A stretch of 48,947 bases of DNA. It comes from Pirellulales bacterium. Its GTDB lineage: Bacteria > Planctomycetota > Planctomycetia > Pirellulales > Lacipirellulaceae. The stretch is from positions 1 through 48,947 of the forward strand of contig JALHQZ010000016.1 of NCBI GenBank assembly GCA_022841705.1. The letters are read 5' to 3'. The notes beneath the pieces are model-generated. The model saw nothing but the letters and a program-made list of their open reading frames with translations. It was not told the origin of the DNA and did not search any database. The translations under genes were made by a program, and so were the position numbers. This document shows positions 1-9,006 of this stretch, piece after piece (the first letter of the stretch is position 1; each line of letters starts with the position of its first letter).

Positions 1-395
1 GACGATTCTCGAGCGATAGGCAAAAATAAAATAATTCTTGGCAGTTTGAAAATGAAAAAGTGAAAACTCGCCAAAAAAAGTGGAGGCCCTCTCGAATATT
101 TTTCCCCACTTTTTTCTTCCTACCCCCGGAGACAGTGCCAATTTACGCGCAATCGAAATCTACCAGCCAGTGATTTTTTAAAAAAATCGCCGACCACGGA
201 ACGTACCTTAATGCCGAAAAGTTCGCGAAACGGTGCCGCCAAAGGTCTGAAAATGGGCCTAATTTTTGAGTGGCGCCCGAATGGACCCCTCCAGTCTCGC
301 CGCACCACGCTCGCCGCGAGTCGAAATTTTCAACTTTTAACAAAAGTCTGAATTGAGCTCGGCAATCGCACCGCGACACGCTTGCCGCGAGTCGA
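1..395. repeat. Left terminal inverted repeat
   Basis: The first 395 bases are the inverted copy of the last 395 bases. Positions 1-190 match exactly. About ten substitutions follow: one at 191, four at 202-205, single ones near 274, 288 and 309, and two near 375. The match stops at 396. The repeat holds a run of T then A near 172-188 that is almost palindromic, and a duplicated GC-rich element at its inner edge. No gene is seen between 1 and 510. The imperfect match argues against an assembly fold-back. It also fits slow divergence rather than constant homogenisation of the ends. Confidence 0.95.
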
Positions 396-400
396 CTTTT
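301..400. repeat. Direct repeat at the inner edge of the left TIR
   Basis: Two copies of a roughly 30-base element, 301-330 and 371-400, share the core GCCGCGAGTCGA followed by an A/T-rich tail. CTCGCCGCGAG within the first copy can form a short hairpin. The mirrored pair is at 48548-48577 and 48618-48647. The repeat lies just inside the end of the molecule, where replication or packaging signals often sit. That role is inference only. Confidence 0.75.
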
Positions 401-510
401 TGCACGGTTTTCGAATGAAAAATTGCATGATTTTTCCAAAAAAACACAAAAGACATTTGCAAGAAAATGGATGGTGGCAATGGACAATGCTCGTTTGGCC
501 ATTACAAAAG

Positions 511-1374
511 TCAATTTCTTTTCCTTTTCATTCGCGAGACGTTTGCGGTGGCGTCGTTTGTAGTCGTGGTTGCTGTCGGCATCACCTCGCCAAGAATCTC
601 GCTCTTGTAGAGGATGTCGCGCTCCTCATAATTCCTCTTGATTCTCGCAGCAGACATTTCTGTGATAGTCATTTGGCGCAAGCTCTGCGCCGCCTGCTCC
701 GGGACGATGCTGAGCGAATGCTTCAAGTGCGGCTCCAGCTTGACCTGCGGCAGTTGGCTGCCATAGCGATACTGATGATAAAGCTTGTCGACCGCAAGGC
801 GCTGCTTTCTCCGCGAATCGATCGGCGGCAAGTGTGCAAACACAATCTGCCAGTGTATGCCCGTGGCCGACGTTTCGAGTGGCATTCGATACTGATACTT
901 TCTGTAGGCACCGCGTCGCAGCACAAACAGATCGCCGCTGGCGAGGCGTACCGAATGCGTGTTTGGCTGCGAGTCGCTGAGGCTGCGCAGCTCCAGAGTG
1001 CGCGCATTTTCTTGTGGTTCGGCGGTAATCGATAGAAAGGCAAACGTCGATAGATGGCCAAAGACATCGGCAGACTCTGCCGTCCACGAAATAGAGTCGG
1101 CGGGTCCAAGGCGGCGCACTGCAGCCACAGAGAAGTAGCCGTAGAAGAGGCCAAGATGGAGTTCGACGCGGCGGCGCAGCTCGACAAGTCGCGGAGGCAT
1201 CGGTTCATACGGCTCGTGCGCAGTCAGGCCGCCATAGAGTGTCGTGTCGCAGTGCAGCGCTTTTGCACCAGTTCTGTAGAGCGGTGTTTGCCGAAGGCGC
1301 TCGAATTCAACTCTACTCTCTTCGGCATTCAGAAAGCTGCGAATGTGGCTGTATTTCAATTCATCCTTTTCCAT
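511..1374 (-). CDS. AlkB-fold protein, probably inactive, with terminase-derived C-terminus
   Basis: 287 residues from the ATG at 1374, preceded by GAAAGA. Residues ~60-210 follow the AlkB/ALKBH2 dioxygenase fold: an ISW element where the iron-binding HxD should be, a LASGDLFVLR segment like the GdLlvM turn, and a YQYRMP segment where AlkB has a histidine before the proline. The HxD is replaced by TAE and the distal His by Tyr, so Fe(II) binding looks lost. The last ~55 residues (RIKRNYEERDILYKSEILGE) closely resemble the terminase stretch RIKAIYGERSTLYKREILGE encoded near 12.75 kb, and the DNA is similar too. The gene is therefore a chimera, or was extended by a duplicated terminase fragment. 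It is divergent from the gene at 1405, with 30 nt between starts. Confidence 0.6.
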   Translation of the reverse strand: MEKDELKYSHIRSFLNAEESRVEFERLRQTPLYRTGAKALHCDTTLYGGLTAHEPYEPMPPRLVELRRRVELHLGLFYGYFSVAAVRRLGPADSISWTAESADVFGHLSTFAFLSITAEPQENARTLELRSLSDSQPNTHSVRLASGDLFVLRRGAYRKYQYRMPLETSATGIHWQIVFAHLPPIDSRRKQRLAVDKLYHQYRYGSQLPQVKLEPHLKHSLSIVPEQAAQSLRQMTITEMSAARIKRNYEERDILYKSEILGEVMPTATTTTNDATANVSRMKRKRN

Positions 1375-1404
1375 TCTTTCAAATTCCAGTTTTTCGATCA
1401 AAGT

Positions 1405-1653
1405 ATGACAAATACTACTCTGGAAACCCAGCCTATGACACCGCAACAGTGTGCCGCTAGCTTTGGACAGATTTGTGCAGCAGCTCTTGGCCTGCCGCTT
1501 AACCAAGCGCCTGATGGCGAAGTGTCAGTGACGCGTCAGACTACTGCTGATGGAGTCGAGTCGATTGTGTTTGCGGCCGTGTTTGGCGAGCATCGCTGTG
1601 TTTTCGAAAGGGTTGTCGATGCTGCAGTGCCGGGCACGTTCCGCATCGATTGA
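1405..1653 (+). CDS. Small protein, tandem paralogue 1
   Basis: 82 residues from ATG 1405. No family recognised. The second half (a run of I/V/F residues, then GEHRCVFE) parallels the next gene (VVVQLGGEQRLFFAE), so the two look like diverged tandem copies of one small alpha/beta domain. The start lies 30 nt from the divergent AlkB-fold gene, and only 3 nt separate its stop from the next start. Longer in-frame upstream sequence overlaps the AlkB-fold gene and is unlikely to be coding. Confidence 0.6.
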   Translation: MTNTTLETQPMTPQQCAASFGQICAAALGLPLNQAPDGEVSVTRQTTADGVESIVFAAVFGEHRCVFERVVDAAVPGTFRID

Positions 1654-1656
1654 ACT

Positions 1657-1929
1657 ATGACTGGCTCGCGACAGGCGCAAAAGATTTCTGGCACGAACCT
1701 TACGGATGTTTTGCATATGCTGTCGACTGAAATCGAACTTGCGCGCGCTGAGCTCGGTTGTGATTTTCCGGCGCAGGAGGACTTTGCTGTCGATTTCGCT
1801 TTTTCTGAGGAGCAGCCCGAGACGCAGCACATTCGGGTCGTCGTACAGCTTGGCGGCGAACAGCGCCTGTTTTTCGCCGAGTGCGCGCCACAGGACGGTG
1901 CTGCGCTGGTCGACCATTCGACTGCATAG
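1657..1929 (+). CDS. Small acidic protein, tandem paralogue 2
   Basis: 90 residues from ATG 1657. No known family. The C-terminal half resembles the preceding 82-residue protein (hydrophobic strand, then GEQRLFFAECAPQDGAAL). The gene follows its neighbour by 3 nt and precedes the haloperoxidase-like gene by 18 nt, so the three could be read from one transcript or from promoters inside coding sequence. Confidence 0.6.
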   Translation: MTGSRQAQKISGTNLTDVLHMLSTEIELARAELGCDFPAQEDFAVDFAFSEEQPETQHIRVVVQLGGEQRLFFAECAPQDGAALVDHSTA

Positions 1930-1947
1930 CGAATCTGCAAAGCTCAA

Positions 1948-3411
1948 ATGAACCGACCGAGTTCACCGATGAGTGTGGGTCTGGGCGGCTGCCTGTGCCT
2001 GATCACTGTTCTGGTGGCGACGATCTTTGGCCTTTCCATTGCAATCCTCGTGGGTCTACCCTCAAGCAGCTCTGACGGCGCCACGTCGGCGCCGCTGGCT
2101 ACGAGCACGCGTCTTCTTCTGGAAGAGGCACGCGTTTTGGGTGCCTTTGAGCAGCTGAGCTTGTTCGCAACTGATCTGACGGCGCTCGATGCCGCGCAGG
2201 CTAACCCGACTCATGGCGGCCCGTTGCGCGTTGCGCGCGCGATGGCGATCGTCAATGTGGCAATGGCCGATGCGGTGGGCGCGGCCACGGGCTCGTTTGA
2301 ACCGTTCAGCCGGCAGCTGGCGTTTGTGAGCGAACCGGCGTCCGAGTGTGCCGCGGTGGTGACGGCGGCACACGATACGCTGCTGGCGCTCTATCCAGAG
2401 TTTCGAGTGCGTATCGAGGCCGAAACAGCGCGCCAGATGGCGCTGGTGGCACCCGGTGCGCTGAAAGAGCGCGGAATTGCGCTGGGACGCGAGTCGGCGC
2501 GTCTGATTCTGGAGGCGCGCGCCAACGATGGCGCCGACCATCAGGAGCCGCTGGCAGAGCTCTTTGAAAGCCCCGAGCTTGGCTTGTGGCGCCGCGATCC
2601 CGTGGCACAGCACAAAGTTGCACTGGGCGGCCTTTGGGCCGATAGTGTGGAGCCGTTTGTGATTGAGAGCGCTGACCAGTTTCGCCTCGACGCGCCACCG
2701 CCACCGGGTGATACGCAGTTTGAGCTGGAAGCGGCCGAAGTTGTGGCAGTGGGCGGCGACGGACGCGGTACGCCGACGGTGCGCGACGACTGGGGTACCA
2801 TGGTGGGCTTGTTCTGGGCCTACGATGGCACCGGCAACGTCTGTGCGCCGCCGCGGCTCTATCTGCAGCTGGCGTTTGCCGCCGCAAAGCAAAACTCAAT
2901 CGGCATGCTGGCGACAGTGCGCATGGCGGCGACGCTCGCCGTGGCGATGGCCGACACCGGGCTGGCGGCCTGGGACAGCAAGTACTTTCATCGGCGCGCG
3001 CGACCCGTCACTGTGATGCGCGAACGCATCGAAGCCAACTGGACGCCGCTCGGCGCGCCCGCCAGCAACTCGCGCGCGCCAAACTTTACGCCGCCGTTCC
3101 CGGCCTATCCGAGCGGACACGCGGCATTTGGCGGCGCACTTGGCCACGTGCTGCGTACGTTTATCGGACGCGATCAGTTTACGGTTGAGTTTACGTCGTC
3201 AGAGTTTGACGGCGTGACGCGCGACAACGAGGGCAACATTCGCCCGCGAGTCACACGCACGTTTAGCTCGGCGACACAGATCGAGTTTGAAAATGGCGAC
3301 AGTCGAATCAAGCTCGGCATTCACTGGCGAGCCGACAGCACCGACGGCATTGCGCAGGGCAACGACGTGGCGCGCTTTGTCGCCGATCGCATCTACCGGC
3401 TGATCAAGTGA
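1948..3411 (+). CDS. Membrane-anchored vanadium-dependent haloperoxidase-like (PAP2 fold) protein
   Basis: 487 residues from ATG 1948. One hydrophobic segment at about residues 10-35 predicts a signal anchor with the enzyme outside the cytosol or in the lumen. The vanadate/phosphate site is complete: Lys345 followed six residues later by RP, PSGH at 388-391, and SRIKLGIHWRAD at 452-463, which fits SRx5Hx3D exactly. Length and layout fit bacterial/algal vanadium haloperoxidases and related acid phosphatases. Haloperoxidases use H2O2 to oxidise halide to hypohalous acid, whereas PAP2 phosphatases hydrolyse phosphomonoesters. Sequence alone does not decide between them. A flavin amine oxidase, a possible H2O2 source, also carries an N-terminal anchor at 26463. 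Confidence 0.85.
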   Translation: MNRPSSPMSVGLGGCLCLITVLVATIFGLSIAILVGLPSSSSDGATSAPLATSTRLLLEEARVLGAFEQLSLFATDLTALDAAQANPTHGGPLRVARAMAIVNVAMADAVGAATGSFEPFSRQLAFVSEPASECAAVVTAAHDTLLALYPEFRVRIEAETARQMALVAPGALKERGIALGRESARLILEARANDGADHQEPLAELFESPELGLWRRDPVAQHKVALGGLWADSVEPFVIESADQFRLDAPPPPGDTQFELEAAEVVAVGGDGRGTPTVRDDWGTMVGLFWAYDGTGNVCAPPRLYLQLAFAAAKQNSIGMLATVRMAATLAVAMADTGLAAWDSKYFHRRARPVTVMRERIEANWTPLGAPASNSRAPNFTPPFPAYPSGHAAFGGALGHVLRTFIGRDQFTVEFTSSEFDGVTRDNEGNIRPRVTRTFSSATQIEFENGDSRIKLGIHWRADSTDGIAQGNDVARFVADRIYRLIK

Positions 3412-3416
3412 AAAAG

Positions 3417-3671
3417 ATGAGTTTTCCAGGCTTTCCGAATGCACAGCAGGCGCCCGCCGGCACCAGTTTTCTGTTCAACTGCGATCCGATCGAAGCCAAG
3501 GGCTGTGTTCAGTTGCTGACAGCGCACTTGAGAGAAGATGGATGTTCAACAGCCATTCTTTTCAACGAAAAGAATGGACTTTTTCACTACACGCCGAAAA
3601 GCGCACGGTTTAGCGTTTTCACGCGACGCTGGGTTGCCATGGAAGCCGCCACTGAGCCGGTGGTGGAATGA
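3417..3671 (+). CDS. Small hypothetical protein
   Basis: 84 residues from ATG 3417, preceded by AAAAAG and starting 5 nt after the haloperoxidase-like stop. No family recognised and no membrane segment. It may end the short rightward gene run 1405-3671. The next gene is convergent and ends 17 nt downstream. Confidence 0.55.
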   Translation: MSFPGFPNAQQAPAGTSFLFNCDPIEAKGCVQLLTAHLREDGCSTAILFNEKNGLFHYTPKSARFSVFTRRWVAMEAATEPVVE

Positions 3672-3688
3672 AGAGAAAAAAAAGCGAT

Positions 3689-4318
3689 TTACTCTTTGTC
3701 ACGGCCAGTGAGCGCACGCAAGAACGTTTGCTGAATCTCCCGAATGCGCGGTTCGTCAGAGAGCGTTTCGAGAAAGCGGTAAAATGGCTGGTTTGTGGGG
3801 TCGCTGCTGTCTTCGTCTTCGTCGAGCGCATCGGCCTCATGCACGCTTTTGATCGCCGCCTCGAGCTCTGGTGTCAGTGGCACGGCAGCGAGCAACAGGC
3901 GTGCGGCCTCTTGCAAAAGGCCAAGAGTAGTAAAGCGGTAATTTTTGGGATCGAAATGAAGCACGCGACTCTCGACAATCTGATGCGGAAAAGCGCCAAT
4001 GAGCAGGCGCACGCATGTGCCAAAGCCGCTGGCGCACAGGTCCTCGATATACTCGTCCAGATCGAGCAGCAGACGCCGGCCCAGTGCCGTCTCTTCTTGC
4101 ACCGCGTCGAGCGCACTCGGCGACGCCCTCTGCAGCAAATAGCCGTCTGCATTGTTGAGCAGGCGGTTGGCGACAGACGCGATTACGGCCTGTTGGCAGG
4201 TGTAGCGCGCCGCATAATCGGCCATTTCGCGCAGCGAGACTCGCGCCGTGGGATTGTGACGCTGGCGTATCCAGAGAGAAACTGACGGATCTTGCACCTT
4301 TGGCCATGAAAAGCTCAT
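3689..4318 (-). CDS. Hypothetical acidic helical protein
   Basis: 209 residues from ATG 4318, preceded by CAACAGAA. It is predicted to be mostly helical, with Leu/Ala-rich helices in the middle and an acidic stretch (ALDEDEDSSD) at about residues 168-177. No membrane segment or catalytic motif is visible. It is divergent from the large gene at 4429 across a 110-nt spacer, one of the longer promoter regions in the window, which contains a run of eight T. Confidence 0.6.
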   Translation of the reverse strand: MSFSWPKVQDPSVSLWIRQRHNPTARVSLREMADYAARYTCQQAVIASVANRLLNNADGYLLQRASPSALDAVQEETALGRRLLLDLDEYIEDLCASGFGTCVRLLIGAFPHQIVESRVLHFDPKNYRFTTLGLLQEAARLLLAAVPLTPELEAAIKSVHEADALDEDEDSSDPTNQPFYRFLETLSDEPRIREIQQTFLRALTGRDKE

Positions 4319-4428
4319 TTCTGTTGCTTGAAAATGCGTAATGTCTCGCTGCAGGCATTTCCGATACACCAAAAACGAAACAAAGGAACTTTGAGTGGTT
4401 TTTTTTGCAACAGCAGCACAAGAAAAAA

Positions 4429-6677
4429 TGACGAGCAAGGGCAAGCCGGTCGCGATGACTACGGACGAGGACGATTACGACGATTTGCAGGCGGACGTGG
4501 CGGCGAGCGACGATGGCGAAATGGACGAAGATGGCGGAGTGCCAGAGGATCGCGAGCTGAGTGTGCTCGAAACGATTGGCTTCTTGCAGCCGCAGCGTCA
4601 AATCGTGCCGATTGTCGACGCTGACGGCGTCGAGGACGCTGACGCTGCAAAGAAGCTCGACGACGCGGCGATTTCGATGGCGTCGCTCATTGCCGAGAAT
4701 GGCAAGATGGCCAAAATGCTCATTATGAACCCCGCCAGCATGGCGACCGAGGCGACCAATGGCGCCGAAGAGGACAACGGCGACGGCGAAGAAGGAGGCG
4801 GCGGCGAGGGGACGGCTGCGCCGAAAAAGCGCTCCAACGCACCGCTGCTCGACACACGCGTGTTTGATGAAATGCCGATTCTCTGGGGCTGGTCGTATCT
4901 CAACTCCAACTGCGTGCCCGAGTCGACGCGTGTCAAGTACCTTCGGCCGAACCTGCCCGAAGTGAAAGGCGCGAGCCCTGCGCAGTACCAGAGCCCCGAG
5001 CGTGCGCCCAAGTACAAGTCGATCAAGCCGTCGGAGCTGCCATTCCACAAGCCGGCGCTCGAGACCGTCAAGAGCGGCGCCGCCATTACGCATGCGCTGC
5101 AGCGCGTCGGCGAGGAGGTCGTGCTCGGCACGTGGCCATTGCTCGGCGGCATTGTCACTTACCCTGGCACGTGCTCGGTCGACTTTGACGCCCTGCCAGT
5201 GATCTCCGAGGCGTCGAGCGAGCTCGCAAAGCTGACGAGCCCGTTTCCGACCTACGACCGCGAGCAAGCGGCCGCCGCGGCCGTGATCGCGGCGCCCGTC
5301 TCAGACGACAACCAGTACCGCTGGGAGTTTGTTCACATCGAACCGGTGCGCATCACGCTTGCCGCCTACATCAAGTCGCTGCAGACGACTGCGGCGACCG
5401 TTGCCAAGCAAGCAGCGAAGCCGGGGCAAAAGTCGCTCAATCAGCTGATGACCAACCGCCGCACAAAAGACATTGCGCGGATGCTTGCGCTCGCCAACAA
5501 GCGCGCGAACGAGCTGCCGAATGGCGGCGCGGCGGCAGCCGACAACATCATTCTGCGAATGTACGTCTATCGCAGCTTCGGGACCGACGCCGTCAAAGCG
5601 TCAAAAGACACGCTCTTCCGCTCCGTCTGGCATCCGGTGGGCAAAGACGAAGAGGCGGCTCGCGACAACCGCCGTCAAAACCTCCGCTTCATCAAGCAGA
5701 CGGAGAACAAGACCTGGGTCGAAATCACATCGACCACGACCGTCAACGGCGAAGACGAAGTGCACCGCAAAATCGTTCAGGTGCCAATCATTCCGCCGAG
5801 CGTCTGGAAGGAGATTAGCGAAGAGTTCAAGGCCGACCTTGAAGACGTCAAGCCGGCCAGCGGCGCCGTCGCCGACGAAGAGGAGCAACAGCCAGCGGCG
5901 GCGGCGGCGGTGGAAGAGCAGCCGGCCGCCACGCCGAAGAAGCGCAAGGCGCCGGCCTCGCAGGGAGAGGCCGAGGCGGCGGCGCCGCCGCCAAAGACGA
6001 CCGAAAAGAAGGCGGTGATCGCGGCGCCGACGAAAGAAGAAGTCGTGTCAAAGACCACGGTTGCGAAAACGCAGGAAAAGGTCAAGCAGCAGATCAAGGA
6101 GAGCGCGGCGGCAGACTTTCTCAATGCCAACGCCAGCAAGGCGACCGTGATCGCCGAGGCGGCCAAAGAAGACACGCCAGCAACGGCGGCAACCGCGCAG
6201 CCCGCAGCAAAGAAGGCCAAGACTGCGACGCCCAAAAAGACTGCCGAGCCGCCGACTGTTGAGGCGCCGACGGCCGCCGCCAAAAAGATCGCTGAGACGG
6301 CGCTGCCTGACCGCAGCCCAGAGCAGGCAAAGTTGCTCGAGAAACTGGTGGCAGTGCAGGCGCTCGCTGCAAAGGAGCCGCGCAAACCCGAGACCTATCT
6401 CGGAAAGTTTTGGTCGGATCCCCAGAATCACGCGTGCCTCGGAGACAAATGCACGCCGGAGCAGCGCCCGCACCTCACCAACGCCGTCTGGCTCATGCAC
6501 TTTCTCGGACTCGAGACAGAGTTTACGGATTTGATGAAGACCGAGGTCAAGCGCAACCAGGCCGCCGCAGAGGCTAAGAAGGCGGCCGCTGAAGCAGCGG
6601 CGGCAGCGGCGGCGGCCGAAGAAGCAAAGCTGGCTGCGGTCGCGCAAGACGAGGAGGACGTTTTTGGCGACATTTAA
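4429..6677 (+). CDS. Large Ala/Lys-rich protein with acidic N-terminus
   Basis: 748 residues from ATG 4429, preceded by a T8 run and AAGAAAAA. Residues 1-130 are acidic and low in complexity. A globular part covers roughly 135-470, with many Trp/Tyr/Pro positions. A long Ala/Pro/Lys linker of histone-tail type follows (~480-640). A conserved-looking C-terminal block contains CLGDKC and a Trp-rich helix, then an Ala/Glu/Lys coiled coil. No known family. Size, abundance of charged linkers and lack of catalytic motifs would suit a DNA-binding, core or scaffold protein, but this is inference. Its stop codon overlaps that of the convergent neighbour. Confidence 0.75.
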
Positions 6678-7405
6678 GACTCTTCCAATTTATCAACGAC
6701 ACCGTGGTCCTTTGTCGAAGAAGAAGAAGCGGCGGTGGTGGGCGGCAGTGGCCACGCGCGCTGTTTGCTCAGCTTGCGCAGCATCTGAATGTTGAGATCG
6801 TGCAGCATCATCGATGCAATGTGCTCGTCGCAGACGCTCAGCCATTCGTTCACCGCTTTGTTGTGATTTTCGAGGCCAGCTGGATTGAGCGCGCCTGTAT
6901 CGCGATGCGCAACGAGCAGCGTCTCTTGTTCCCAGAGACGCGCGCCGTGATCGCTCAGACTGGCGCAGAGCTCGAGCGCCGAGCCCTCGTAGCTCTCGAG
7001 TTTCTGGCTGTCGTCGAGAAACTTGCGCATGCCCTGAAGCAAGTTGGCTCGCGACATTTTGCTGCGAATCAGCTTCTCGCGCTCGCCCCACGCCGTCGGG
7101 CAAATGCACTTTTGCGTGTCGCAGCCGCAAACTTCACACGACTGCGCGCCGTTTGCAGCTGCCAGCAGCAAAGCATCGCGACGCTCCTGCGGCACCACCG
7201 AGCTCATTTGTCCTCTGGCACGAACCGAGTGCTTGCATTCGGCTGCATTGCTGCCTGCGCCACAATCGGCGCACGGAATCGGCGTGCCGGCCCCAACTGA
7301 TTTCTGCGGCTTGCGTTGCGCGGGCGCTGGGGCAGCTCGCGCAGGCTCGTCCACGGGCGACGCCGCTGGTGGCGGTGGTGGCGGCGGACTGAAAAACCAA
7401 CTCAT
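6674..7405 (-). CDS. Hypothetical protein with CxxC clusters and polyproline N-terminus
   Basis: 243 residues from ATG 7405. It begins MSWFF and then a run of seven prolines. Cys pairs at about residues 44-60 (CADC...C) and 90-103 (CEVCGCDTQKCIC) may bind zinc. The rest is helical with a Ser/Thr-rich tail. No named family recognised. Its stop overlaps the stop of the convergent 748-residue gene (TTTAA), so the two transcripts must overlap at their 3' ends. Confidence 0.65.
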   Translation of the reverse strand: MSWFFSPPPPPPPAASPVDEPARAAPAPAQRKPQKSVGAGTPIPCADCGAGSNAAECKHSVRARGQMSSVVPQERRDALLLAAANGAQSCEVCGCDTQKCICPTAWGEREKLIRSKMSRANLLQGMRKFLDDSQKLESYEGSALELCASLSDHGARLWEQETLLVAHRDTGALNPAGLENHNKAVNEWLSVCDEHIASMMLHDLNIQMLRKLSKQRAWPLPPTTAASSSSTKDHGVVDKLEES

Positions 7406-7497
7406 TTCTAGTTCAGTAGTGTGGTGCCGCTTAAAAATGCCCGACGTTGCGACGGCGAATAGAATGCAAGCGGCTCGTCTTCCATTTCTCAACAAAG

Positions 7498-7954
7498 ATG
7501 AGTGTGGCGTTTTGGGACGATTACTTTGTCCAACGGTACAATGATTCGGACAACGGCCATGTTGTTATTGGTAACAATGCAATCAACATTGCGATGAACG
7601 CGCGCGCGGAAGACGATTTTCCATGGACAAAAAATCGCCTATTTGGAAAATGGTTGGGCGCACGACGGCTTCGCATCTTCGTCATGTGGCTGTCTCAAGC
7701 GAGGGTGGCTGGTGGCCGCTCAAGAACTTGCCAAAAGCTCGGGCGGCAGCGTAACACTGAGTCTTTTTCGCTGCTATTCGGACAGCATGGAAACACACAA
7801 GATCGAGGTTACGCCAGACCGTGCCAAGGTCACATGCGTTTCGAAACTCGGCAACACTCTCGAAACGGTTCAGTTTGCCAAGCTGTCGGTGAAAGACGCC
7901 GCCGAGTTGTTTGACGAACTCCAACGGCTGATTTTCATGATCGAGCTTGTGTAA
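7498..7954 (+). CDS. Hypothetical protein, apparently frameshifted
   Basis: The reading frame from ATG 7498 (MSVAFWDDYF) carries good coding sequence to about 7625. Thereafter the coding signal lies in the next frame and runs to the stop at 7954, ending in a helical segment (SVKDAAELFDELQRL). That second frame has no ATG until 7789 but is open from 7598. A shift of +1 at the A6 run near 7629-7634 would join them into ~151 residues. The cause could be a sequencing indel, a real mutation or +1 recoding. No family recognised. Confidence 0.45.
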
Positions 7955-7993
7955 AAAAAACCATTTGATGTGTGCACCAGTCTACTCCAAAAA

Positions 7994-8977
7994 ATGAATG
8001 CCGAGAAAGGCGGCGATGCTTCCTCGTCGTCCGACTCGTTTGATGAGAAAGTGGTGCCCGAGCAAGGCTTTCGCAGCGTAGCGCGCAGCGCCAACGAACT
8101 GGTGATAGAGTATCAGCACGGGCGGCACCTGCCCTGCATGCACAGCGACTTGGCCGATCCGTCGATTTCGCTTCGCTACTTTTACGACCACCAGGAGAAG
8201 AAGCTCTTCCGGCGCTTTATGCGCCACTACCGCAAGTTTGCCGCGCGCTTGCCGCCGCCAACAGCTCAGTCGTCGGCCGAGGCGGCGCCCGGCAGTCCTC
8301 GCGCGCATCCAAAATCAAAAGCGCTGAGCTTGCGTCGCAAAGAGTCGGCCAAGATTCGTCCGTTGGAGGCGCCGGCAGCAGTTGGCGCCGACGAGGAGCA
8401 TGCGGTCGAGCAGTACAAGGCGAAGCTGGTTGCAGTGCGCGCTGAAATTGCGCGGATTCTCGAGCAGATTGAGCCTACGGTCGATGCGTTCTCAGAATCA
8501 CTCTTTGATCTCGCGCACATTGACAGCGTGCATTTGCGGCACGAAATTGCTGTCATGGTCAAGTTTTCCGTGTTGGACAAGTCGATTGGCTCTCACCATC
8601 TGCTACGAGAGCTGGGTTTGTGCGACAATCGCAATTTTCGCCAAATTGGCGTCTGCGCCGTGCAGGCGCACATCTATGCGCTGACCGCACTTCAGGGTCG
8701 ATCGAGCGACGTCGCTGATGCTCGCTTTGCGCGGCTTGACGAAGGAGCGCACATATGGCTTACAAAAGTGCTGCGCTCGCGGTCGGCGCGCACAATGCCG
8801 ATTATTTGGCAGTTGACTGACGAAACGTTTGAGCCGCTCGATCAGCGCGCGCTACAGACCAAACAAAACGACCGTTTGCGCTCAGTTGTCTATCTGATGG
8901 TCGGAATTCTTGAACTGATGGCGTTGCCGCGCGAACGCGACGTGCTCATTAAAGCTCTGCTCGACGAGTTTGTGTAG
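7994..8977 (+). CDS. Hypothetical helical protein
   Basis: 327 residues from ATG 7994, preceded by CCAAAAA. The N-terminus is Ser/Asp-rich, a basic Ser/Pro/Lys linker covers ~95-130, and the C-terminal two thirds are helical. No membrane segment, no catalytic motif and no family recognised. It follows the frameshifted gene by 39 nt and is in line with the kinase gene that starts 29 nt later. Confidence 0.65.
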   Translation: MNAEKGGDASSSSDSFDEKVVPEQGFRSVARSANELVIEYQHGRHLPCMHSDLADPSISLRYFYDHQEKKLFRRFMRHYRKFAARLPPPTAQSSAEAAPGSPRAHPKSKALSLRRKESAKIRPLEAPAAVGADEEHAVEQYKAKLVAVRAEIARILEQIEPTVDAFSESLFDLAHIDSVHLRHEIAVMVKFSVLDKSIGSHHLLRELGLCDNRNFRQIGVCAVQAHIYALTALQGRSSDVADARFARLDEGAHIWLTKVLRSRSARTMPIIWQLTDETFEPLDQRALQTKQNDRLRSVVYLMVGILELMALPRERDVLIKALLDEFV

Positions 8978-9006
8978 AGACGCATCAATACTGTAGTTTT
9001 TTTTTG

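Noticed and set aside
382..1035. A 217-codon plus-strand frame opposite the AlkB-fold gene.
   Set aside because: The minus strand shows family similarity and terminase similarity. The plus frame has the Arg/His/Leu-rich composition of an antisense shadow.
7622..7754. A canonical -1 slippery heptamer (A AAA AAT) at the A6 run.
   Set aside because: A -1 shift enters a frame that stops at 7752. The long downstream coding frame needs +1.
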